Shown here one piece after another: positions 35,394 to 46,123 of a DNA stretch of 64,000 bases; the stretch's first letter is position 1, and every line of letters begins with the position of its first letter. Position numbers and translations under genes: made by a program. The stretch is from Shewanella dokdonensis (GTDB lineage Bacteria; Pseudomonadota; Gammaproteobacteria; Enterobacterales; Shewanellaceae): the NCBI RefSeq assembly GCF_018394335.1, contig NZ_CP074572.1, forward strand, positions 2,542,001 through 2,606,000, read 5' to 3'. The notes under the pieces were generated by a model. The model made no database searches, was not told the origin of the DNA, and was given only the letters and a program-made list of their open reading frames with translations.

Positions 35394-36869
35394 ATGGCAC
35401 AGGACTTGTCGCAATTACCTTCCCATTTGTATAGCGCCGCGGCGGTCAGACAGGCGGAATTTGCCTGGGTTGCTGCGGGTGAAGGGCAGCTTTATCAACT
35501 GGTTGAGCGTGCCGGTAAAGCGGCTTTTGAACTGCTCAAGCAACATCTTAAATTAACTCAGAAAGTGCTGGTCGTTGCTGGACAAGGTAACAATGGCGCT
35601 GATGCGCTGGTGTGTATGCGGCATCTGCTGCAAGCTGGCGTTGATACTGCGCTACTGCTACATCCTGCCAGCAAGCCTACCGCAGAATGGCAGCTAGCTT
35701 GGCAGCAATTACAGGCATTTGAGTTCGCCCAGGTTAGTGCAGACAACTGGCCGCAAGCCGATATCATAGTCGATGGTTTGCTGGGAACCGGTGTGCGTGG
35801 CGAACTGCGACCACAGGTCGCCGCGCTGATCGAGCACATCAATCGTAGTCAAGCTTGGGTACTTAGTCTGGACTTACCTTCTGGCATTGTGGCCGATACC
35901 GGCGCTGCCACCAGTACCGCGGTCATGGCGGATATCACCCTTATTATGGGCGCGCTCAAACAAGGTTTGCTTACCGGGCGCGCCCGTCATTGTTGCGGTG
36001 AGTTGTCGTTTGCCGATATCGGTCTGACACCCTACTTGCCCGAATCTAAGGTGTTGCGGGTGGATCGTCATTTTCTCTCAGCCTGCTTTAAAGCGCGGCC
36101 ACGCGACAGTCATAAAGGACAGTCAGGTAAGGTGACCGTTATCGGCGGCGATCACGGCATGGCGGGCGCTATTCGTTTGGCTGGTGAAGCCTGTTTGCGA
36201 GCGGGTGCCGGTCTGGTGACTGTGATTAGCCGTCCTGAGCATCAGTTGACGATCAACGATGGCCGCCCAGAACTGATGTTCCGTGGCTGTGAACTGGTTG
36301 ATATGGAAGTCTATCAGCGTCTTGGTTGGGCTGATGTGTTAGTGTTGGGGCCAGGTCTTGGGCGTCAGGACTGGGGTTATAACCTTTTCAAAGCGGTGGG
36401 TTTGACAGATAAACGCGCGGTTGTGGATGCGGATGCACTCAACTTGCTTAGCAGTGAACCGGAACAGCAACCTAAGTGGGTGTTGACACCTCACCCCGGG
36501 GAAGCAGCTCGGTTACTCGGCTGTGATGGTCAAACCGTTGAGGCCGATAGATTTGCCGCTGTACGTGAATTGCAGCAAAAATATGGTGGTACCGTACTGC
36601 TGAAAGGTGCCGGCACACTGATCTGTGATGGCGAAATGTTGTACGTGGCGCCAGTGGGCAATCCTGGCCTTGCCAGTGGTGGGTGTGGCGATGTGTTATC
36701 TGGTATAATCGGCGCGCTGATGGCGCAAGGATTGGATAACTGCCGGGCAACGGTTGCCGGTGTCGTGGTGCATGGTGAGGCAGCAGATCTCGCCGCCCGC
36801 GATGGTGAACGTGGGATGCTCGCAAGTGATTTGATGCCTTGGATCCGCCGTCTGGTGAATACTGAATAA
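35394..36869 (+). CDS. nnr: Bifunctional NAD(P)H-hydrate epimerase/ADP-dependent dehydratase
   Basis: 491 residues. N-terminal YjeF epimerase domain (about 1-215) with VVAGQGNNGADALVCMRHL and DGLLGTGVRGEL. C-terminal ribokinase-like dehydratase (about 225-485) with VIGGDHGMAGAIRLAGEACLRAGAGLVTV, TPHPGEAARLL and GNPGLASGGCGDVLSGIIGAL. It repairs damaged hydrated NAD(P)H. First gene of the nnr-tsaE-amiB-mutL-miaA-hfq-hflXKC cluster; queG, which often precedes it, is not present here. Confidence 0.95.
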   Translation: MAQDLSQLPSHLYSAAAVRQAEFAWVAAGEGQLYQLVERAGKAAFELLKQHLKLTQKVLVVAGQGNNGADALVCMRHLLQAGVDTALLLHPASKPTAEWQLAWQQLQAFEFAQVSADNWPQADIIVDGLLGTGVRGELRPQVAALIEHINRSQAWVLSLDLPSGIVADTGAATSTAVMADITLIMGALKQGLLTGRARHCCGELSFADIGLTPYLPESKVLRVDRHFLSACFKARPRDSHKGQSGKVTVIGGDHGMAGAIRLAGEACLRAGAGLVTVISRPEHQLTINDGRPELMFRGCELVDMEVYQRLGWADVLVLGPGLGRQDWGYNLFKAVGLTDKRAVVDADALNLLSSEPEQQPKWVLTPHPGEAARLLGCDGQTVEADRFAAVRELQQKYGGTVLLKGAGTLICDGEMLYVAPVGNPGLASGGCGDVLSGIIGALMAQGLDNCRATVAGVVVHGEAADLAARDGERGMLASDLMPWIRRLVNTE

Positions 36870-36907
36870 CATGGGCCTATTGGCCCTTAGCTTGGATCCC
36901 TGAGAGA

Positions 36908-37384
36908 ATGACAACCCAGCAATCATTGATTTTGCACCTTAATGATGAACAACAAACCGTGGCTTTAGGGCAGCATCTGGCGGGATTATTGGTACCGCCT
37001 CTCGTCATTTATCTCACTGGTGAGCTGGGGGCTGGTAAAACAACATTCAGTCGTGGGTTGATCCAGGGGCTCGGCCATAAAGGCAATGTAAAAAGCCCGA
37101 CCTACACATTAGTTGAGCCTTATGAGCTAGCACATGTGGATGTCTATCACTTCGATCTGTATCGGCTGAGTTCGGCTGAAGAATTGGAGTACATGGGGAT
37201 CCGCGATTATTTCAACGACCGCAGTGTGTGCATTGTTGAGTGGCCAGAACGGGGTATTGGTTGTTTGCCGCCAGCAGATATACAGCTGCATATTAAGTAT
37301 GTTAATACTGAGCGTGAAGTTGTCATCAGCGCCTGCTCGGATTCCGGAAGGATGCTATTAGAAAAATTACAGAATGATGCCTAG
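36908..37384 (+). CDS. tsaE: tRNA threonylcarbamoyladenosine ATPase TsaE
   Basis: 158 residues. P-loop YLTGELGAGKTTFSRGLIQGLG, switch region VKSPTYTLVEPYE, VYHFDLYRL and VEWPERG, all typical. With TsaB and TsaD it makes t6A37 in ANN-decoding tRNAs. The end overlaps the amiB start by 11 bases. Confidence 0.95.
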   Translation: MTTQQSLILHLNDEQQTVALGQHLAGLLVPPLVIYLTGELGAGKTTFSRGLIQGLGHKGNVKSPTYTLVEPYELAHVDVYHFDLYRLSSAEELEYMGIRDYFNDRSVCIVEWPERGIGCLPPADIQLHIKYVNTEREVVISACSDSGRMLLEKLQNDA

Positions 37385-38704
37385 AACTAATAACATCTTA
37401 TTAAAATACATAGTTTTTTTCCTATTTTTTACGGTGGTTTTTCCTGCCGCGGCGGCCAATACCCTCAATAGTGTGCGGATCTGGGCGGCACCAGATTCTA
37501 CGCGAGTGGTATTTGATCTTGCGGCGAAACCTCGATACGACTCTTTTACCCTGAAAAGTCCTGAACGTCTGGTGATTGATCTCAGCGATACCCGTGGCGC
37601 CAAGTCAATCCTCGAAAAGCTCAGCAATAACAGCAAACTGGTGAAACGTGTTCGTTTCAGTTCGCCGCCGGCAAAAGGCACATTACGCTTGGTGGTCGAT
37701 CTGAACCAACCGGCGAAAGCAAACATGTTTTCCTTGCCCCCACTGGCCCCTATGGCGATCGGCTGGTGGTGGACTTTGAACAAGGCGGTTCCAGTAGCAT
37801 CGCCCGTGAAGTGGATAATCGGGCCGAAGGCGATCGGGATGTTATCATCGCCGTAGACGCGGGACATGGCGGCGATGATCCCGGTTCGATCGGCCCATCT
37901 GGTACCTATGAAAAAATAGTGGCGCTACAGATTGCGAATCGCGTTGCTGCCAAATTGAATACGGTTGCAGGGATCAAGGCCGTGCGTATTCGCGCGGGCG
38001 ATTACTTTGTGGAACTCAATCGGCGTTCAGAACTGGCTCGTGAAGCTAAAGCCGATCTGCTGGTGTCGATTCACGCCGATGCTTTTACCTCACCGCAGCC
38101 TCGGGGCTCATCGGTGTGGGTGTTATCCAACCGCCGGGCTAACAGTGAGATGGGACGTTTGCTGGAGCAAAGCGAGAAGGTGTCCGATCTGCTCGGTGGC
38201 GTTGGTGAAATCGTCCAAAATACCGATAACGAACAGTATTTGATGCGGACATTGATCGATATGTCAATGGATAATTCCCGCTCTACCGGCTATCGAGTCG
38301 CCAGTAATATTCTGAATGATTTGGGAAAAGTCACCCGCTTACATAAACGGAGTCCAGAATATGCCAGTCTGGCGGTACTGAAGGCGCCAGATATTCCATC
38401 ACTGCTGGTGGAGACCGGATTTATCTCTAATCCGACCGAAGAAAAACTGCTAAAAAGTCCGAAACATCAGGAACAACTGGCTGATGCCGTGGCGCAGGGT
38501 ATCCGCCAGTATTTTGAGAGTTACCCACCGGAAGGTACTTTGCTGGCAAAACGCGGCAATATCAAACATAAGGTGGCCAGTGGCGAGTCTTTATCCATTA
38601 TTGCGCAGCGCTATCAGGTGTCAGTGGCGGCGATTAAGAAAGCCAATAATCTTAAATCTGACGTTGTGCGTATCGGTCAGCAGTTGATCATTCCCAGAGC
38701 CTGA
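37374..38704 (+). CDS. amiB: N-acetylmuramoyl-L-alanine amidase AmiB (frameshift)
   Basis: A periplasmic cell-division amidase. Signal peptide ([15 protein letters not shown]), AMIN domain ([36 protein letters not shown]), then Amidase_3 with zinc ligands in [11 protein letters not shown] and [18 protein letters not shown], and a C-terminal LysM ([19 protein letters not shown]). The frame changes after FSLPP; restoring a sixth C at 37737-37741 gives [16 protein letters not shown] and joins the two parts. AmiB is activated by EnvC/FtsEX at the septum. Confidence 0.9.
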
Positions 38705-38711
38705 GGTTGAC

Positions 38712-40480
38712 ATGGCTATTCAGATATTACCGCCACAATTGGCTAACCAGATTGCGGCCGGTGAAGTGGTGGAGCGTCCGGCTTCGGTGGTTAAAGAGTT
38801 AGTGGAAAACTGTCTTGATGCTGGCGCTACCCGCATCGATATTGAGATTGAGAAAGGCGGTGCCAAGCTGATCCGTATCCAAGATAACGGCTGTGGCATT
38901 GCACAAAGTGATTTACCTTTGGCGCTGTCGCGGCATGCCACCTCAAAGCTACATACACTGGATGATCTGGAAGCCATTCTCAGCTTTGGTTTTCGCGGCG
39001 AGGCGCTGGCCAGCATCAGTTCTGTTTCGCGCTTGACGCTGACATCCCGTACTGAAGAACAGTCTGAAGCCTGGATGGCCTACGCTGAAGGTTCTGAAAT
39101 GGCGGTGAAACTGCAACCTGCTGCGCATCCAGTGGGCACCACGATGGAAGTGGCCGATCTATTTTTCAATACGCCTGCTCGTCGACGTTTTTTAAAGAGT
39201 GATAAAACCGAATTTACCCATATTGATGAATGGCTGAAACGCATGGCGTTAGTGCGTCCAGATATTCAGTTGACCCTTAAACATAATGGCAAGCAGGTAC
39301 GGCATTATCGTCCAGCCAATACTGATAACCAGTTTCTGCAACGTTTAACCCAGGTCACTGGCCGCAGTTTTGCTGAGCAAGCCGTCAAGGTTGAATGCCA
39401 TCATGACGATCTGTACCTGAGTGGTTATCTGCAATCCCCCAGCAGCGAGAACCCCAAGATACCCATTATTTTTATGTGAATGGGCGTTTGGTTCGTGATC
39501 GGCTGGTCAACCACGCCGTGCGGCAGGCGTTTGCTGATCTCGATGAGATAGAGCAACCCGGTTATGTGCTGATGTTGCAGCTAGATCCCCATCAGGTCGA
39601 TGTGAATGTACATCCAGCCAAGCACGAAGTCCGTTTCCATCAGGCACGTTATGTACACGATTTTATTTTGCAGGCACTCACGTCTGCACTGGAACAATCA
39701 GCGGCATTGTTGCCAGCAGATCCATTTCCCATTAAGCCGCAATTAAGCGAGAATCCGTATAGTGAACCGCCCCAGGAATTGGCGGCGCAACGCAGTAATC
39801 ACAAGGGTTACGCGCCTTCTCAACCGGCGGTTTCAACAGCAAGTGCGACATATGCCGGGGCTGGGAAAGTTGCGGCTACGTCAGCCACACCGTCTAAAGC
39901 GGCGTTACACAGTTATGGTGCCTTGTTAAGCACTCCTGGGCAGGTCAATGACGTCTCAGAAGTCGCTGCGGCAATGCCGCCGCTGTTGGATGGTGAATTC
40001 TGGGTATTGACTGATGCAGGTAATCTGTTGTTGTTGCCGGTAAAGCCAGTGGCTCAGCAGCTTAAATTTCAGCAAATAGCGGATAAGTTGCCGCAAGGAT
40101 TACCTTCACAACCATTATTGATGCCTGTTGCAATCGATGCCGTCAATGAATGGAAAGCATTATTACAGGAACAGGAGGCGTTACTGAGACGCTTGGGGTT
40201 AGAGCTCAATATTCGCTATCAACAGTTGATAATCAAAAAAGTACCCCCATATCTCAGAGACACCCAACTGGCGAAGTTGCTGCCGGAATTGTTGCAGTGG
40301 TTACAGCAAGGCGTTCCAGAAGATAGCGAATTAGCGCAATGGTTGGCCACAAAGAGTACGCAAGGTTTTGTTTCCGCACCGGCTATCTGGCAAGTGCTGG
40401 AGATGTTAGACGAAGCCTCTAAGGCACAGATTTATAAGTTAGCTAAGGTATTGCCTTGGCGTAAATGGTTGGAACAGTAG
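38712..40480 (+). CDS. mutL: DNA mismatch repair protein MutL (frameshift)
   Basis: GHKL ATPase with [31 protein letters not shown] and [14 protein letters not shown], plus [10 protein letters not shown]. The frame breaks at 39452-39455. With five C it reads [28 protein letters not shown] and continues through [15 protein letters not shown], a Ser/Ala-rich linker (about 340-410) and the C-terminal dimerisation domain ending LPWRKWLEQ. It links MutS mismatch binding to MutH nicking. Translation is probably continuous with miaA. Confidence 0.92.
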
Positions 40481-40481
40481 C

Positions 40482-41347
40482 GTGAGTGAGACGGCATTAC
40501 CCAGAGTAATTACCTTAATGGGGCCGACAGCGTCCGGAAAAACGGCGTTGGCGCTAGCGCTGGCAGAGCAGCATAACTGTGAAATCATTTCTGTCGATTC
40601 TGCCCTGATTTATCGGCAGATGGACATAGGTACGGCGAAACCCTCAGCAGCAGAACTACAGCGGGCACCGCACCGTTTGATTGATATTTTAGATCCGTTG
40701 CAAAGCTATTCCGCGGCGGATTTTCGCGCAGATTGTCTGCGTGAGATTGAAGCGATTCTGGCAAAAGGAAAACGCCACTGCTTGTGGGCGGCACTATGAT
40801 GTATTTCAAATCTCTTTTGGAAGGATTATCGCCGTTACCTGGGGCTGACGACCAAGTGCGGGCTGAGATTGCCGCAGACGTTGCCAGCAAAGGCTGGTTG
40901 GCATTGCACCAAGAGCTGACCAAAATAGATCCAGTGGCCGCTGCGCGGATCCATCCGAACGATCCGCAGCGCTTGTCACGCGCATTAGAGGTTTACCGTA
41001 TTAGTGGTAAGACCTTGACTGAACTGACACAGATAAAAGGCGATGCGTTGCCTTATGACATCGTGCAATTTGCGGTGGCGCCTGCCCAGCGGGCGCAGCT
41101 ACATCAAAACATCGTCTGGCGCTTTGAACAGATGTTAGCCGCTGGATTTATCGATGAAGTGATTAAGTTAAAAGCTCGGGGCGATCTGCATCTGGATTTG
41201 CCATCGATGCGATGTGTCGGATATCGCCAATGCTGGCAATATCTTGACGGTGATTATGATTACACCGCTATGGTAGAAAAAGCCATTGCCGCCACTAGGC
41301 AATTGGCTAAGCGTCAATTAACATGGTTGCGGGGTGGCCCGGGCTGA
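40482..41347 (+). CDS. miaA: tRNA dimethylallyltransferase MiaA (frameshift)
   Basis: GTG start one base after the mutL stop. P-loop [38 protein letters not shown], then an apparent frameshift in the A run at 40769-40772. One more A restores [27 protein letters not shown]. Later motifs are [43 protein letters not shown] and [15 protein letters not shown]. It adds isopentenyl to A37 of UNN-reading tRNAs. Confidence 0.92.
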
Positions 41348-41494
41348 ATTGGCTGGAAAGCGGTGCAGCGGGAAATTTAGTTACACTTATACGTCAATGC
41401 CGCTAGCTTAATGGCCCTTGCTGTATAATACTAAAACTAAATAAGAAAGTGTCATTGTTGGATTAATATATATAAAGCAAAAAGGAAATAAAAA

Positions 41495-41776
41495 ATGGCT
41501 AAGGGGCAATCTTTACAAGACCCATTTTTGAACGCGTTACGCCGTGAGCGTGTTCCGGTTTCAATCTATCTGGTTAACGGCATTAAGTTGCAGGGGCAGG
41601 TAGAGTCTTTCGATCAATTTGTCATTCTGCTGAAAAACACTGTAAGTCAGATGGTGTACAAGCACGCTATTTCAACAGTGGTGCCTTCCCGTCCTTTTAA
41701 TATGGGGAGTGGTCATCAAGGCGGGCAAGCTGGTTATAGCGCCAGCGGCACTGATGACAGCAGTAGCGAGCAGTAA
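41495..41776 (+). CDS. hfq: RNA chaperone Hfq
   Basis: 93 residues. Sm1 region [33 protein letters not shown], Sm2 region [14 protein letters not shown] (the YKH motif), and a Gly/Ser-rich disordered tail. It forms a hexamer that pairs small RNAs with mRNAs. About 150 bases separate it from miaA, leaving room for its own promoter. A GGAAAT-type site precedes the ATG. Confidence 0.96.
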   Translation: MAKGQSLQDPFLNALRRERVPVSIYLVNGIKLQGQVESFDQFVILLKNTVSQMVYKHAISTVVPSRPFNMGSGHQGGQAGYSASGTDDSSSEQ

Positions 41777-41793
41777 TAGCGAGGGGTTGCTTC

Positions 41794-43099
41794 TTGTTTG
41801 AACGCTATGAAGCGGGGAAACTGCCGTTCTGGTGCATATCGAGTTTACCGATGAAGATAGTCGGGAAGATTTGCTGGAACTGCAGTTACTGGTGGAGTCC
41901 GCCGGCGCTCGGTCGGTTGGGGTGATCACTGGGAGCAGGAAAGCACCCGATCGCAAATATTTTGTAGGGACCGGCAAAGCCGAGGAACTCGCCGCGATGG
42001 TGGCGGCGACTGGTGCGAATGTGGTGATTTTTAACCATGCACTTAGCCCGGCTCAAGAGCGCAATCTGGAAATGTTGTGCCAGTGCCGTGTGTTGGATCG
42101 CACCACACTAATCTTGGACATTTTTGCCCAACGTGCCCGTACCCACGAAGGTAAGTTGCAAGTGGAGCTAGCGCAATTGCGCCACATGTCAACGCGCTTG
42201 GTACGTGGCTGGACCCACCTTGAACGGCAAAAAGGGGGATCGGTCTGCGTGGTCCCGGCGAAACCCAGTTGGAAACCGACCGTCGTTTGCTGCGTGGTCG
42301 TATCAAGTATATCAATCGCCGCCTGGAAAAAGTGGATAAGCAACGTGAGCAAAGCCGTCGTTCCCGACAGCGAAGCGATCTTGCCACGGTTTCGTTGGTG
42401 GGCTATACCAACGCGGGTAAATCTACACTTTTCAATATGTTGACTGAGTCTACTGTGTATGCAGCAGACCAGTTATTTGCAACGTTAGATCCAACATTAC
42501 GTAAACTGGAACTGCAACATGGCGCAGTATTTTTAGCGGATACCGTGGGGTTTATCCGCCATCTGCCTCATGAGCTGGTGGCCGCATTTAAAGCAACATT
42601 GCAGGAAACGCGGCAAGCAGATTTATTGTTGCACGTTGTGGACTGTGCCGATGCCAACATGGATGACAATTTTGCCCAGGTACAGGACGTCTTGCATGAA
42701 ATTGATGCCGATAAAATTCCACAACTGGTTGTTTGTAATAAGATTGATTTGCTGGAAGAGGTAGAACCCAAAATAGATACTGATGCTGAAGGCCGCCCCT
42801 ATCGGGTCTGGATTTCGGCACAAAAAGGCGTGGGACTGGATCTGTTGAAGCAGGCAATTGAGCAGATCACTGGTAACGCTATTATCAGTGCAACGCTGAA
42901 AATCCCCGCCGCGAAAGGCCATTATCTTGGCCAATTTTATAACCTGGACGCGATACAGCAGAAATCGTATGACGACTTGGGGAACTGTATTTTGTCCGTG
43001 CGTTTGCCTGAAGCGGATTGGCAGCGGCTTATCAAACAGAGTGAAGGCGAGATCATGCGTTTGGTCTACATTCCTGAAGAAGATAATGTTGTCTGTTAA
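41794..43099 (+). CDS. hflX: Ribosome-associated GTPase HflX (two frameshifts)
   Basis: It probably starts at TTG 41794 (LFERYEAG), seven bases after GAGGGG. One missing G at 41814-41817 hides the N-terminus; restored, it reads [15 protein letters not shown] second missing G at 42234-42238 interrupts [30 protein letters not shown]. The intact rest has G1 [16 protein letters not shown]3 [15 protein letters not shown] and G4 CNKIDLL. HflX splits stalled 70S ribosomes after heat stress. Confidence 0.9.
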
Positions 43100-43134
43100 T
43101 ATTCTCTTTAATTCATCCTTTAACGGAGTATTAA

Positions 43135-44295
43135 ATGGCTTGGAATGAGCCCGGTAACAAGGGTAATGATCCTTGGGGAAATAAGGGCGGCAATGATAAG
43201 GGGCCGCCAGATATGGACGAAGTGTTCCGTAATCTGTCCAAACGGTTTGGCGGGAAAGGTGGCGGTTCTGGTTTCAGCCTCGGTGCCATCGTGATTGTGT
43301 TGGCAATTGCCGTCGCGGTGTGGGCCTTCTCTGGTTTTTACACCATCAAGGAAGCTGAACGCGGTGTAGTACTGCGTTTTGGACAGCACATTGGCGATGT
43401 TGGTCCAGGCTTGCACTGGAAAGCGACATTCATCGATAGCGTCATGCCAGTGGATATTGCCACTGTTCGTTCACTGCCAGCATCTGGCAGTATGCTGACA
43501 GGCGATGAAAACGTGGTGCAGGTGGAGCTGGATGTACAGTACAAAGTGACTAATGCTTATCAGTTCTTGTTCAGTGCGGTAGATCCACGTTCCAGTCTCA
43601 GCGAAGCGACTGATAGTGCCCTACGTTACGTTGTGGGACACTCAAATATGGATGATATCCTGACCACTGGCCGGGCACAGATCCGTGACGATACCTGGGC
43701 GGAAATCGATCGGATTGTTAAATCTTACAATCTGGGGTTGACCATTGTTGACGTAAACTTTTTGCCGGCAAGACCGCCGGAAGAAGTAAAAGAAGCGTTT
43801 GATGATGCCATCGCTGCACAGGAAGATGAGCAGACTTACATTCGTCAGGCTGAAGCCTACGAACGGGAAATCGAACCTAAAGCGCGTGGTCAAGTGCAGC
43901 GTATCAGTGAAGATGCGCGTGCTTATAAAGAGCAGGTAGTGCAGGATGCCGAAGGTGCTGTGGCTCGGTATGAGAAGTTGTTGCCTGAATATAAACTGGC
44001 ACCAGAAGTCACTCGTAACCGTATGTATCTGGATGCGATGCAAGATGTTTACAGCCATACCAGCAAAGTTTTGGTCGATACTAAAAACAATGGCAATTTG
44101 TTGTATCTACCGCTGGATAAATTGTTATCAGGACAACATGCTGCAACTTCATCGCCAACATCGGCCGCAACCGACAATCATGGTGGTGATCCAGTCACTA
44201 GTTTCGGTATGAAGTCTCGTAATGCTGGTGACAGCGATACCAGTATTTCTGGACGGCTTCCCCGTGAAGATCGTACTCGCCAGGGGAGGGAATAA
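43135..44295 (+). CDS. hflK: FtsH protease modulator HflK
   Basis: 386 residues. A Gly/Asn-rich N-terminus (NEPGNKGNDPWGNKGG), one transmembrane helix (LGAIVIVLAIAVAVWAFSGFYTI), the SPFH/prohibitin domain (GVVLRFGQHIGDVGPGLHWKATF; DVQYKVTNAYQFLF) and a coiled coil around QAEAYEREIEPKARGQVQRI. With HflC it forms the cage around FtsH and tunes its proteolysis. Confidence 0.95.
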   Translation: MAWNEPGNKGNDPWGNKGGNDKGPPDMDEVFRNLSKRFGGKGGGSGFSLGAIVIVLAIAVAVWAFSGFYTIKEAERGVVLRFGQHIGDVGPGLHWKATFIDSVMPVDIATVRSLPASGSMLTGDENVVQVELDVQYKVTNAYQFLFSAVDPRSSLSEATDSALRYVVGHSNMDDILTTGRAQIRDDTWAEIDRIVKSYNLGLTIVDVNFLPARPPEEVKEAFDDAIAAQEDEQTYIRQAEAYEREIEPKARGQVQRISEDARAYKEQVVQDAEGAVARYEKLLPEYKLAPEVTRNRMYLDAMQDVYSHTSKVLVDTKNNGNLLYLPLDKLLSGQHAATSSPTSAATDNHGGDPVTSFGMKSRNAGDSDTSISGRLPREDRTRQGRE

Positions 44296-44298
44296 TCC

Positions 44299-45222
44299 AT
44301 GAACAGAATTTTATTGGTAGTTGCTGTTTTCTGTATCGGGATTGTGCTGTCTTCACTGATGGTGGTGAATGAAGGTGAACGGGCCATTGTGGCGCGTTTC
44401 GGTGAAGTCCTCAAAGACAATATTGATGGCAAAATGGTGACCCGGGTATACACCCCAGGGTTGCATATCAAGATCCCGATGATCGATAAGATCCGTTATT
44501 TGGATGCCCGTATCCAGACATTGGATGGCGCGGCGGATCGTTTCGTGACTTCAGAGAAGAAAGACCTGATGGTTGATTCTTACGTGAAGTGGCGTATCAA
44601 GGATTTTGAAATGTACTATCTCGCCACCAATGGTGGTGTTAAATCAAACGCTGAAGCGCTATTACAGCGCAAGATCAATAGCGATCTGCGTACGGAATTT
44701 GGTAAACGCACCATCAAGGAAATTGTTTCCGGGGTCAGTGAAGATGCCAGCCGTCAGGGCGAAGGTAGTACTCGTGACGAACTGCAGCGTCAGGCGTTGG
44801 AAAATGCCGCCAAGAGTGCGTCAGATTTAGGTATTGAAGTGGTTGATGTGCGAGTGAAGCAAATCAATCTGCCAGCGAATGTGAGCAACAGTATTTATCA
44901 GCGTATGCGCGCTGAACGGCAGGCGGTAGCAAAAGAACATCGTGCCCGAGGTAAGGAAGAAGCGGAGAAAATCCGCGCTCGTACCGATGCTAACGTTGTG
45001 GTTACACTGTCAAATGCTCGGCGCCAAGGGCAGGTCGTGCGCGGTGAGGGCGATGCCGTTGCTGCTAAGATCTATGCCGATGCTTACAAAAAAGATCCGG
45101 AATTCTATCGATTCCTACGGAGCTTGGATGCCTACCGTGCTAGCTTCAACGGCAAATCTGACGTGATGGTGTTAGCGCCCGATAGCGATTTCTTCAAGTA
45201 TATGAAGAAAGAAGATAACTAA
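44299..45222 (+). CDS. hflC: FtsH protease modulator HflC
   Basis: 307 residues, three bases after hflK. Signal anchor ILLVVAVFCIGIVLSSLMVV, SPFH domain (GERAIVARFGEVL; VYTPGLHIKIPMIDKIRYLDARIQTLDG) and the terminal helix region AYRASFNGKSDVMVLAPDSDFFKYM. Partner of HflK in the FtsH complex; last gene of the cluster. Confidence 0.95.
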   Translation: MNRILLVVAVFCIGIVLSSLMVVNEGERAIVARFGEVLKDNIDGKMVTRVYTPGLHIKIPMIDKIRYLDARIQTLDGAADRFVTSEKKDLMVDSYVKWRIKDFEMYYLATNGGVKSNAEALLQRKINSDLRTEFGKRTIKEIVSGVSEDASRQGEGSTRDELQRQALENAAKSASDLGIEVVDVRVKQINLPANVSNSIYQRMRAERQAVAKEHRARGKEEAEKIRARTDANVVVTLSNARRQGQVVRGEGDAVAAKIYADAYKKDPEFYRFLRSLDAYRASFNGKSDVMVLAPDSDFFKYMKKEDN

Positions 45223-45247
45223 GCTGTTATTTAAAGGCTGTTATTTG

Positions 45248-45278
45248 AAAACGCCCGGTGACTACACTGGGCGTTTTT
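45248..45278 (+). terminator. Rho-independent terminator after hflC
   Basis: AAACGCCC pairs with GGGCGTTT across a loop of about a dozen bases and is followed by a T run. Confidence 0.85.
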
Positions 45279-45421
45279 ATGTCAATTGCCCGATCCGAAA
45301 TAGGTTGCCATAACGAGGACTTCTTTATGGCAACATCAAATAAATCAATCCGTAAGCGCGCCTAACGCATGTTTGCTCATTGAATCGAGAGTAAGCAGCG
45401 CAGACCTTTAGTGTATTTCTC

Positions 45422-45448
45422 ATGATTTATATCAGATTTTTTTATAAT
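45422..45448 (+). promoter_or_regulatory. Predicted petABC promoter with FNR/EtrA-like site
   Basis: ATGAT-TTAT-ATCAG at 45422-45435 matches the FNR half-site pattern TTGAT-N4-ATCAA at eight of ten informative bases. It lies seven bases before a TATAAT -10 at 45443-45448. A site in the -35/-10 spacer would be expected to repress when FNR/EtrA is active. This is inference from position. Confidence 0.45.
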
Positions 45449-45532
45449 GCGCCGCATATCTGCCTACATGGTAATCGGGCGTTAACAATCCAAGAAAAAT
45501 AACTGAATACCAAGACGTTGTGGAGATAATGG

Positions 45533-46123
45533 ATGAGTGATGCAGCAACTGATAACGGTCGGCGCCGCTTTCTGGCTATAGCGACTACGGCCGTTGGTGG
45601 TGCAGGTGTAGCGGCCGCCGCTATTCCATTTATCAAATCATGGAATCCCTCATTACGGGTAAAGGCATCGGGATTACCAATTGAGGTCAATATCAGTAAG
45701 CTGGAACCGGGGCAGATGATCCGTGTCGAGTGGCGGGGAAAACCTATTTGGGTGGTGCGCCGTACTCAGGAAATGCTGCAAGATTTAGCGCGCCACAATG
45801 ACAGATTGCGCGATCCGTTATCACAAGAACCGCAACAGCCTCGTTATGCCACTAATGCCACCCGTTCGATTAAACCGGAGATTTTTATTGCTGTCGGTAT
45901 CTGTACTCATCTTGGATGCTCACCTACTTATCTAAGAGACGGCTTTTCAGGGCAAATGGACGGTATTGCCGCAGGATTCCTTTGCCCTTGTCATGGCTCT
46001 GGATTTGACATGGCAGGGCGGGTGTTTCAAGGACAGCCCGCGCCGCTGAATTTGGTGATACCGCCGCATCGTTATCTGGACGATGCGCGGGTACTCATCG
46101 GGGTAGATGAGGACGTTGGCTGA
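45533..46123 (+). CDS. petA: Ubiquinol-cytochrome c reductase Rieske iron-sulfur subunit
   Basis: 196 residues. Twin-arginine signal anchor (GRRRFLAIATTAVGGAGVAAAA), then the Rieske domain with both cluster motifs, CTHLGC and CPCHGSGFD. It transfers electrons from ubiquinol to cytochrome c1 in the bc1 complex. Its stop overlaps the petB ATG. Confidence 0.96.
   Translation: MSDAATDNGRRRFLAIATTAVGGAGVAAAAIPFIKSWNPSLRVKASGLPIEVNISKLEPGQMIRVEWRGKPIWVVRRTQEMLQDLARHNDRLRDPLSQEPQQPRYATNATRSIKPEIFIAVGICTHLGCSPTYLRDGFSGQMDGIAAGFLCPCHGSGFDMAGRVFQGQPAPLNLVIPPHRYLDDARVLIGVDEDVG

Larger units (their letters stand above)
45223..45532. other. Intergenic region hflC-petA
   Basis: Contains the hflC terminator, an FNR/CRP-like palindrome and a consensus-like -10 box upstream of petA, listed separately. 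Otherwise no gene is seen. The petA leader from the predicted start site is about 80 bases. Confidence 0.6.
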
